Positions 12,201 through 21,860 of a stretch of DNA of 64,000 bases are shown here, piece after piece. Positions within the stretch are counted from its first letter, which is position 1; every line of letters starts with the position of its first letter. The position numbers and the translations under genes are program-made. The DNA comes from Lottia gigantea (Eukaryota; Mollusca; Gastropoda; Lottiidae): assembly GCF_000327385.1 (NCBI RefSeq), contig NW_008706746.1, positions 3,731,107-3,795,106 of the forward strand, written 5' to 3'. The notes beneath the pieces were generated by a model. The model saw nothing but the letters and a program-made list of their open reading frames with translations. It did not search any database and had not been told where the DNA came from.

Positions 12201-12853
12201 AAAAGGATCAGTGATAATGATAATTGTCATATCATGGCAGCCGACATTTTGTTAACTAAACAGTTTTAAGTAAATTATATGTATACCATATAGATTAATA
12301 TTATTTTGTTTAAAGAGATCTACCACGAATAAAAATGAAGTGTATAAATCGTGTCCATCTAATATGTATGTGTTATGAAAATACGTCATGCTGACATTAA
12401 CTTGAGACTCCCTTTGATAAATGATCAATAACTGTCAATTTAAGAACGCTTAAAGCATTTTTAATATCTTAACGTTGCCCATTGATTCTTTTAACTAAAG
12501 TGACGAATTACGGAAGAGAATTGCTTACCCGTTGTTGTTGGAAATTTTATTTTGTCACAAAATGAACCCGTATATCTCCAATCACAAACGCATGTTGGTT
12601 TCTCGTTATACATCATACATTTTCCATGTTGGCCACAATCAACAGGGCAATGCTTTTCACAGAAGGTTCCTATCCAACCTGGGTCACATATACATTCCAG
12701 GAAATCAGATTTAACACAATGGCCATGTCGGCAAACAAATCCTGGTACACAAATCCGCTCGTCTATTGGTCGTAATGTTGTTACTGGTTCCGTGGTTTGG
12801 GCTAATATTCCAATGAAACCATGGGATATGACACATAAAATGTACGTGAACAT
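9223..12853 (-). CDS. EGF-TIR transmembrane receptor, six exons
   Basis: Exons in transcript order: 12853-12529, 12187-11615, 11356-11033, 10663-10499, 10087-9944, 9722-9223. All have GT-AG borders and all five introns are phase 1. Product 676 residues: signal peptide (about 1-18); three 12-cysteine double EGF-like cassettes (35-99, 227-291, 330-396); Ser/Thr-rich linkers at about 105-226 and 294-329, probably O-glycosylated; one membrane span (about 416-440) followed by KRR; and a TIR domain (about 466-609). TIR boxes are visible: FDAFISY (467-473), RDFIPGENI (504-512, with the BB-loop proline P508), FCRFE (539-543) and FW (601-602). A basic, then acidic, tail ends the protein. TIR domains normally recruit MyD88-type adaptors; the ectodomain ligand is unknown. 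There are no LRR or Ig domains, so it is neither a Toll-like nor an IL-1 receptor. Frame continuity across every junction argues for one gene rather than several. Confidence 0.85.
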
Positions 12854-12929
12854 TTCCAGAAATTAACTCTAATAAGAACATTTCTCCATCACTCTGTGGT
12901 TTATGGCTTTCAATTTACCAAACAACCAT

Positions 12930-12937
12930 TTTTATAT
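12930..12937 (-). promoter_or_regulatory. Candidate TATA box of the EGF-TIR gene
   Basis: The minus strand reads ATATAAAA about 77 bases upstream of the start codon, which would place transcription start near 12900 and leave a short 5'UTR. In A+T-rich DNA such matches are frequent, so this is weak. Confidence 0.3.
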
Positions 12938-14394
12938 GCCAACTTAACTCATCATATCATTACAATGAATAAATCGCATAACCCGAGTAACACTTTGCAT
13001 GATTCACACGTATTACACAATAAAACATTAAAGGTGACCACCTCCAGTTATACAAGTTACAAATGTGAAAAAATTCGCTTAATATCACAATTTCACATAC
13101 AATTGTTACAAACTATTTCAAAAGAATGTACTTAAATTTATGTATTTATCACACAAGATTAAATGATTTCAAAAACATAAATTTCCACTGTGTTATTAGA
13201 AAGTATGGTCCAAATGACGATAAAGTAGTATAAAGGTGTGTTTTATAATCCGAAAACCTGATATTCCGAATACAACATTCGTTAGATTTGGATTAGCAAA
13301 ACCATATAGTTCTTAGTAAGTTGTCTTCTGTTTCTAATAAGAGTGTCATAGTCTATTCGACATAGTCTATCGCGGATGTCGTTCATCGATTGCTAACGCG
13401 TCACGATGGAAGAATTAACTTAGAGGATCAAGTCAAGATATTGCCAATAGAAGAATGCTAAGTGGTCGCCTTATGTGAAGAAGCATGTCTCGGCCGTAGC
13501 CCAATTTGGCAAAGAGGCGATAGCAGATAATATACGGTATCAAAACTGGTTTATAAGGTCAGAGATTTGGACTAATTCGGAGAAGGTTAAGGCTGACATT
13601 GACATATTGAGTACCGTTACATTTGCCCCAGGCCAGACCCATTAAATACTTTATATGTAACTTTATGTAGTTTTATAAACAAGTGTATCTTATAAAGAAT
13701 AGATTACTATAAGTGACTAATTAATTACTTGATTTTGATAATCAGTAGATAGATGGTGTGATCTTAGACATGATTTTTAAAAATTTTGAGACCCGAGTTG
13801 CCAAACGGAGTCATATAGTAAGATATAGCATTAAGCAATGTATCATCTTTATGATCGTATTTGTACGATTTGTAAATATCTGGTTTATGATTGTGTAAAG
13901 TAAGTCCACCAGTGAAGTACAACATAATTTTCAACATCATAAACATATACTCGGTGTAAAGAAAACAACAGTCAGGGACTATATTTTGTACTAATGATCA
14001 CCAAAATAGGTGCTCAAAAAATAAAAAATAAAATATAAGAATTTAAAACCTGCATATTACATTGTCTTTTTGACAAGTCTGTATTATTATTTCCATGAAA
14101 AGCTATAAGATAATATGGGAAGTCCGTTAATTTGTAGTGCGAAGAGCGGCGAACATTTTTATTTGTAAAATGACTAATTATCAGGACAAGAATAAATATT
14201 TGGTTTGTGTTCTATGATGATATGCATGATAGCCTAAGGTTATATTCTTGTTGATTAACCCTGACCTGTAACGAGTTATTTTTTCAATACTAACATCTTT
14301 TACGATAGTGTGTAAAGTATTCCTAACCCTCTCATTAAAACCTAAACAAATCAGTTTATATTTGAAATTTAACCAAGAAGCAGTATATTTTCCC
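12938..14394. other. Intergenic DNA upstream of the EGF-TIR gene
   Basis: No gene, RNA gene or repeat could be supported. A less A+T-rich part at about 13,340-13,640 has no open frame and no motif I recognise. The stretch may contain regulatory DNA for the EGF-TIR gene. Confidence 0.45.
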
Positions 14395-15060
14395 ACGCGT
14401 CCGTTTTCAATTTTTATACGCCCACATCTCTCTAAGTGGACGTATATTGTCGGCACCTCTGTCCGTCCGTCCGTCGGTCTGTCAGTTCGTCAACATTTGC
14501 TTGTAAACGCTCTAAAAACTAAATTTTTTGATGGAATCAAATGAAATTTTGTATGTGTATACATATTCATAAAACGAAGATCAAGTTCGAATGTGGGCTT
14601 TTTTCGACCGTTAGAAGCAAAGTTATTGCCCTTGCCCCAAAATCTTGAATATGCTATTACTCTCTTGGATGTAATTGGACCTAAATCGAAAGGTTTGGGA
14701 AAGCTTAGTTTACTTCTGATCTGATTTAAGGCTTTTTCAAGATTTAGGCCTCTTACGTCAGTTTTGAGGAGTTATCGCCCTTTAACCTCTATACAGTAAG
14801 TGCTTTTATCAACATCAATTGCTCGCAAACACTCTAAAAACTAGAGTGTTTGAAGGAATCAAATGAAATTCGGTATGTGGATACATATTCATGACACGAA
14901 GGTCCGTCGGCTCGTCGGTCCGTCCGTTCGTCAATATTTGCTTGTAAACGCTCAAAAATCTAGATTTTTTGGTGGAATCAAACGAAATTCGGTATGTGTA
15001 TACATATTCATAAAACGAAGATCAAGTTCGAATTTGAGCTATTTTCGACCGTTTTGTATT
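14395..15060 (+). repeat. Dispersed (GTCC)n-bearing repeat with internal tandem copies
   Basis: It begins near a TATACGCCCA segment, continues with GGACGTATATTGTCGG and then a (GTCC)n run at 14461-14475. A downstream module (TTGCTTGTAAACGCTC, then a TGGAATCAAA segment, then ACATATTCATAAAACGAAG) starts at about 14490, 14814 and 14931. The first part is related to the sequence at 51,790-51,858 beside the assembly gap. It is a non-coding dispersed family; overlapping open frames come from the repeat. Confidence 0.65.
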
Positions 15061-15248
15061 TTGTACAGTATATTTCTTGTACTATACGTTTATACTTGTA
15101 TTGTGTTTATTATGTGCAAATAAAAAACAGAACGAAAGTTTGGTTTAATCTTAATTGGACTGATTGGCCCCATTATTTAGATTTCAACACATCACACCAT
15201 AGAACTGTAAAAGTATGACAGTTCTGTGATCCAACGATCACCGTTATC

Positions 15249-17391
15249 CATGTTGATAATAAACCCCATCAAGGACAAGTGTAGGATGAAATATTATCTC
15301 GACCCTTACAACCTGTACCCATTGGACTAATCAACCACGTAGCACACTAACTGTGTGAAAGCATGGCCGCCTGCGAGAAGTAAACCCCCATCAGACTGCT
15401 ATAAAGGTGTATACTAATCCAAATATTTCCTTTACGGATCTCCTTGTTTAATTCAACTTGTGGTGCAATAGCTAAATAGCGTCTTCGTTATCATGACAAG
15501 TATACATACACAGTAAGGTACCAAATCTTCCTTACAACAGTATCCAGTATCCTGAAAACAGTCGTAATAGACTTCTAATATACCCTTATCACGTCTGTTA
15601 AACTCTTTTCAAAATGTAAATTACGCTGTAACCACGATCCATGTATCAGTTTTCCACTGTAATCCATGTTGATAATAAACCCCATCAAGGACAAGTGTAG
15701 GATGAGGTGAAATATTATCTCGACCCTAACAACCTGTACCCATTGGGGTCCTTGAGGGTCACTCCTCAACCACATAGCACACAACTGTGTGAAAGAGTGG
15801 CCGCTTGTGAGAAGTAAACCCCCGTCAGACCGTTTAGTTTGTTAAAACTGTAAATTTGATGAAGCCACTAGAAAGTGACTTCAAAAACGAAGTAAGCGTT
15901 ATTTCCGTTGCACGAAATCATAGGGATTGTTCGAAGTAAGCGTCATGACTGCTACACTGTAAAGAGTGGACCTCTCTACAGCTTTCATGGTAACAGTGAC
16001 TGCTAACGGATGGCTGGTTGTATTTATATCATTAGCGTTGCTAAGCTGACCTAAGCTTTTTCTGTGTAGGCTACTAATACTGTTGACAAATACAGTATTA
16101 TGCGATTGCACCACGGGTTGAAATACAGTATTTCGGGGTAATTTATATGGGGTAATTCGGAACATATATGCATTATTTTGGACAATATTCTAGTTTCGAC
16201 ATGTCTTAACTCGGCCACAATTGCTCGAGGAAACAATATTATATATTTCATATGCTTTTGAAATTTATCTATAGACTGACTCGTAAAGTCGTTTCACTCT
16301 TATTGTCTCAAACAAATGTCATGGTAATTTTGTATTTTATCTTTATGAATATTTGTTTTTGATATAATTATATAAATGCCTTGTATAACACATTACATGT
16401 GAATATAAAATACTTTTTGCCAGTTGGAAGTTTTAACTTTATGCTTTTGAAAGTAGGACCGTTGTCCGTAGAGGGAAAACAATCAATTCTGTCTCGCTAT
16501 GGTCGTAGTGTACATCTACCTGTATATTGGACTTAACTTGTTGGATATAAATAGAAATAGTACGTAACATATTGAAAATGTTGAAATTTTATGTGATTGA
16601 TATTTTGCTTGCGTTGTACTTTGTTTCATATTTTTACCGAAAATAGTAACATATCATTATCACGTGATGAAAGAAAGTCTTCAAACCTGATTCAGCTATA
16701 TTGATTTTCGTAGGGGACCTATTAAGGTGAACTACAATATACAATCGCTATAAAAGGTGTATACTAATCCACATAATTTCATTTACAGATCCCCATGTTT
16801 GTTTCAACCTGTGGTGCAATAGCTAAATAGTGTCTACGTTATCATGATAAGTATACATACACAGTAAGTAGCTTAGCAACGCTAATGATATAAATACAAC
16901 CAGCAATCCGTTAACAGTCACTATTACCCTGAAAGCTGTAGAGAGGTCCACTCTTTACAGTGTAGCAGTCATGACGCTTACTTTGAACAATCCCTATGAC
17001 GTCGTTCAACGGAAATAACGCTTACTTCGTTTTTGAAGTCACTTTCTAGTGGCTACATCAAATTTACAGTTTTAACAAACTAAACGGTCTGACGGGGGTT
17101 TACTTCTCACAAGCGGCCACGCTTTCACACAGTAGTGTGCTATGTGGTTGAGGAGTGACCCTCAAGGACCCCAATGGGTACAGGTTGTTAGGGTCGAGAT
17201 AATATTTCACCTCATCCTACACTTGTCCTTGATGGGGTTTATTATCAACATGGATTACAGTGGACAAACTGATACATGGATCGTGGTTACAGCGTAATTA
17301 ATATTTTGGAAAGAGTTAAACAGACGTGATGAGGGTATATTAGGAGTCTATTATGACTGTTTTCGGGATACTGGATACTGTTGTAAGGAAG
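15249..17391. repeat. Foldback-like nested repeat structure with 521-bp inverted arms
   Basis: Arms at 15527-16047 and 16870-17391 are reverse complements at high identity, separated by 822 bp. A core inside the left arm (15664-15829) also occurs as a shorter direct copy at 15249-15395 and inverted at 17087-17253. A second module (from GCTATAAA to ACAGTAAG) occurs twice in direct orientation, at 15398-15517 and 16746-16868, each time just before an arm. No transposase frame lies in the spacer, so it is non-autonomous or arose by rearrangement. Confidence 0.8.
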
Positions 17392-17466
17392 TTTTTATAC
17401 CTTTTGTTCAACGTGTTAAGTGTTTGTATATTTGTTGGTGTTTACCGTTTTTATGAAATTTCAAAA

Positions 17467-17613
17467 AATAACACGGACTACATTCGTTAGTCGGAAATAT
17501 GGTTATCTCCCTTTGACTGAGGTTTAGTTTATAATTACTCCGTTCCGTTTTGTGAACTTATTAATTGAAATTCTAAAACTTGCAGTCAAGAACTATCGTA
17601 TATGTTGATAAGA
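17467..17613 (+). repeat. 147-bp direct repeat, left copy
   Basis: Starts AATAACACGGACTACATT and ends at TGTTGATAAGA. It matches 17902-18048 with only about five differences. The interval between the copies is mostly a fragment of the MITE family found at 8039-8478. Confidence 0.85.
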
Positions 17614-17634
17614 CAAGATAAGTAAATCAATAGT

Positions 17635-17901
17635 ATTTTTCAGAAATATCGTTGAAAACTTTCCAATACCTAATTTCTGAACAAAAATTCAATATATCAT
17701 GACCATGAAAATCTTGAGCTAGCACTGCACACAAAACGACTATATTTTAGTATTATCCTTCCACATGAAACTCTCATCATCTCACAAAATCTGAATGAAC
17801 ATGCAATTTCGTACATCAAATTCCAAATGTAGACCAATAATTAGTCAAAAATACTTCACAAAAAAAGTCAAGAAGGGAGGGAGAAAGAGGATTTCTAAGA
17901 A
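17635..17901 (+). mobile_element. Truncated copy of the MITE family at 8039-8478
   Basis: Collinear with about 8113-8445: shared landmarks are the TCGTTGAAA, ATGACCATGAAAAT, CACAAAACGACTAT and ACATCAAATTCCAAAT segments and the GGGAGAAAGA end. The terminal inverted repeats are missing, so only the interior remains. Confidence 0.65.
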
Positions 17902-18048
17902 TAACACGGACTACATTTGTTAGTCGGAAATATGGTTGTCTCCCTTCGACTGAGGTTTAGTTTATAATTACTCCATTCCGTTTTGTTAACTTATTAATTG
18001 AAATTCTAAAACTTGCAGTCAAGAACTATCGTATGTGTTGATAAGATA
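17902..18048 (+). repeat. 147-bp direct repeat, right copy
   Basis: Second copy of the segment at 17467-17613, beginning directly after the truncated MITE interior. The high identity suggests a fairly recent duplication. Confidence 0.85.
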
Positions 18049-18664
18049 TTGGTCGGTGTATTCTGCATAACATGATTGTTAACAGACATATTGCATTTAC
18101 AGTTTACATACCACTTTTTCCATAGACATCAAATTTAATGAACGATATATTTAGCGGACAGTATAATATGTATATTAAAAATATTTTAAACAAAATTTCT
18201 TTTTGGTCAAATGCTGCATGAGGCAACAACCGTCTTTCATGTCGGTGCTAAACCGAGAGCAGTTTTCAATTGTCGTGAATGCAAAAACGAGTTTCATGGT
18301 TAAGAGTTAACACAAAGTTTGGGTCAATTTTCACACTAGTTCGTCTTTGGATTAATTATGTCTGACATTTTACAAATTAATAGTTTGAGTGATATATGTT
18401 TTGGAATCATTGAAAGTTTTATGTCCTGGTTTTCTGCTCCAGTTAGGTCAATGAAACACAATACAGAGTAAAATGTATCCGGCCAGCAACAATAACTTAC
18501 TATATTTCGATTTCTAATTGTAGAACTGTTTTAACACGTTTTTTATCCTCAACTTTTCGACCTATCGATTTCTGGATTTCCAGGTTGACGACTGTCAACA
18601 TTATCTTTACTTCACAATTTCCGATATAAGTTTGACACGAAAATGTCCCTTTTCATTGCATATG
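18049..18664. other. Intergenic DNA
   Basis: No gene or clear repeat seen on either strand. Confidence 0.45.
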
Positions 18665-19010
18665 AGTTACTTCCCTTAAAGTCTTAGAATGAACATAAAA
18701 TTTAATTCTCAAGAATGGTCAATATGAGTATATATTCATCAGTGAACTTACCTGGTGTCATAAAGTTATAACAGAATCCATGTAAAATCTAGAAAATTGG
18801 AAAATTCATAAAACTAAGCAATTATTGAATTAATAAATAATATTAAGCGTTTTTCAATAGTTAATTGCATATTTATTAAGTTTTTTGGATTTATCGGATT
18901 ATATGATGTTATTTATGACACCAGGTATATCTACTGATGGATATATGCTCTTATTGGCCAAGTTTAAAATTTTAAAATTTTATGTTTATTCTAAGACGTA
19001 GTATCCCTTT
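18665..19010. mobile_element. Palindromic MITE with ~100-bp imperfect inverted arms
   Basis: The left arm runs from about 18,665 through TTACCTGGTGTCATAAA near 18,750; the right arm from TTTATGACACCAGGTAT near 18,914 to the AGTATCCCTTTAA end near 19,010. The arms share, in inverted order, the CTTAGAATRAACATAAAATT, GAGYATATATYCATCAGT and CCTGGTGTCATAAA segments. No coding capacity. The exact ends are uncertain by a few bases. Confidence 0.65.
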
Positions 19011-21860
19011 AAATTAAAAAAAAGATAAAGAAATAGAATTAGAGGTGTCGCCTTGTAATATTTTTTCATTGTTTCTATTCTGTTTCTGTTTTTTCTTTCA
19101 TGGCAACAAAACAAAACACACCCAGAAAAAGTGTGGCATCGTTGACAAATGCAGAAATCACATGAAAACTTGCAAGGCTTTCACCCTTAGAATAATTTCA
19201 ATACCTTTTTTCCATTAATATTTCGATGTCATATTGTTTCATATTATTATGTTTCTGAAGAAAAGCAATGTATTTCAAATATTTTTACTGAATGGAAAGT
19301 CCGGGTTAACAGAATGTTTTTCTTTCAAAAAAATACTATCAAATTCACATAGATTTTAATGATTACAAACCATTGTATTTGTTTTTACTTTTCATATACT
19401 TACAGATGCGAGGTTCGCAACTTTTTCCAAATAGCGACTCCATTTCAGAAAACGGCCTCGGATCGCAAACCTTCAAAGTTAAAACAAAGTTTCACGTCTG
19501 AAACTAAAAGCTAGGAAAGCTCATTTCAGATGATTCCGAGGTGTCAAAAAAGTCCATCTTTTTGGAATTGTTGTGAACCGCAAAGATTTAATTTTCTAAA
19601 ATTAACTTAAAGGGTTAAGATACAAGCCGGAAAATGCATTTTGGATTATTCCAAACGCATGATATGCAATTTCAAATTATGTTGTAATTTGTCTAAAACA
19701 TGAGCACCAAAGGTGCGTCCTCGAATATTTTAAAAATAATAAGCCTGTAAGAACCATTTCTAGCGATATGAGACAAGGAAGGGAGGTGCCCGCCCCTCCT
19801 AGAGTTTTAAAGAATTTTCACAAACTATATCAATTTTCAAAAAGTTTTCAGACTAGCCCGCGACCCCAAGAAAATTGCATAGCGATCCATGTTGGGTCTC
19901 GACCTAGACCCATGTATAGATGGATCTTAATAATAAATAAAGGTTCTTAGATTCTATCAAAAGTCAATCGACCATTGACGAAATGCAAATGCCATAGTGT
20001 CGTACATGTTTAGATGCAGGGACAATAACCTATGTCACCATTTCTGATTCTGTAGCAAACTATTCCTATTGCCGCTTTCTACTTAGAATTTAGAAATGAT
20101 AGAAATTATCTATTGACGTTTAAATTCAATTTTTTATTGTCATATACAAGTTTTAATTGTCAAATTCAATACAGAATTCTCTCATTGCCAGTTTGAGACT
20201 GAATTCAAATTAACAGGCTATGAATAAATGGAACTATTACAATACGCCACAAGTAGATACTACATCATATAAAACCATTGATTTTTATTGTTACAAATTA
20301 TTTTACATGCCAGTTCGTAATAAAAATAGAAAAATAGACGCAATAAAAAGATGACGATATAATTATCCATTCTATTTCAATTAAGCAAACACTTGAAATT
20401 ATATTTCTCAAATATGTCTGATTTTATAATTATTATTCAATAATTTTAAACAGTTGTTCGGCTGATGTTTACCCCTTCAGCTATTGACATAATATCATTT
20501 TCTATGGCAATATCTTCAAGGCTTTTACGGTAAAAACATTTAGAAAAGTTTGCTTTCAACACCTTGCTAATCGATTTACAGGTAGGACGGTGTAATTGCT
20601 GTGACGTAATTATAATTCTATACTTGAACAATCAGTATTTCTAACATAGTCGTCCTCCTTTACTGAGTTATTGATGTTTTGTTTGTGCTCGATATTTCCG
20701 CATTTTCTTCCTTGTATATTAGGGTCTGTAGAATAATAAGATTCTTATGCATTAACATATAAATATATTTTATCGTATTACTTGCGATTTGGTAATTTTT
20801 GTGTCTTCCATTATATTCTAGATATTTATCTCCCGTATTTGTATTGTTTTTTTTTTAATGTTGTCAAATTTCAAAACATTGGTGCTCAAGAAAATACTTA
20901 ATCATTCGTTCAATGATGATTTTTTAATTATTAAATGGGTAAAAGAAATAGTACACCAGCTCGTCGTAATATCAATTCGTTTGGTCCTTAACTTAGGAAA
21001 GTAAACACCACAGCGCGACCTCCTTGGCCAAATGGTTTAGGTTTTATATCATAATTACAGCAGAAATTAACGCTATACAGGTATCCGTTTCTAGGAATGA
21101 TTTGGTAGATACAAATTAAGAAGTCTGTGGGTGATAAATTTTCGCAATTATAAATCCTGGATTAATGATCATCTTCGGTTGAAATCTGAATACTTTTCGC
21201 TTCCTGATTACCACAGGACGATAAAAACAAATTATGAATTTGTATTTTGTAATTTTTTTGGATTGTATAAGAAGATGGTAATTATTGTTCACATTAGAAT
21301 AACGCCTTATTTGATAAAATGGTTAGAAATTTTACGATTTGTTTTGAATGTTTCGTTGTGACTTTAAAATTGTATTTAAAAGAAGTCATAATATGTAAAC
21401 TTTTATAGTTTTTAAACTATTTTCTTGTTGATCAATGATCAATTTTTAAAAAAATGAATGGTTGTTTCAGTTTATTTTAATTTTGATATGTATTTTCTGT
21501 AATGAAAGTTTGAATTAATGTAATTTTTTTATTTGTACGGTTTTAATTTGATTATTCTAGGTAGGCCTACTGTTTTATGTGAATTAAATCATTTCAATTC
21601 AAACACAATGTAATTTTCGAAGTATTTCTTTTAAATATTTATGCCCTAGAATTTAATCTTTTATCGGTGTTTGAAACTTGAATTATAATATTTAAAACTC
21701 AATTGTTATTTGCACTGTTTCAATACCAATATCATCTTTTTGGTTACAATGCTCATACAGAATAGGCCTATTTAAAATATAGGGATTATTAACTTATTTT
21801 TCGACAGCGATGAGATGTACATTTCGTAATACATCCAAGGTTAGAAATATATCAAAACTA
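19011..21860. other. Intergenic DNA with possible repeat remnant
   Basis: No supported gene. A less A+T-rich segment at about 19,400-19,950 (with GGGAGGTGCCCGCCCCTCC near 19,780) looks like decayed repeat, but the family is unknown to me. The rest is A+T-rich without splice-flanked open frames. Confidence 0.4.

Noticed and set aside
11016-12853. Several separate small EGF-protein genes on the minus strand
   Set aside because: Splice borders join them in frame at phase 1 with each other and with the membrane-span and TIR exons; only the first has a signal peptide and only the last a stop plus poly(A) signal.
12552-12866. 104-codon plus-strand frame opposite EGF exon 1
   Set aside because: It is the shadow of a cysteine-rich exon and has no domain of its own.
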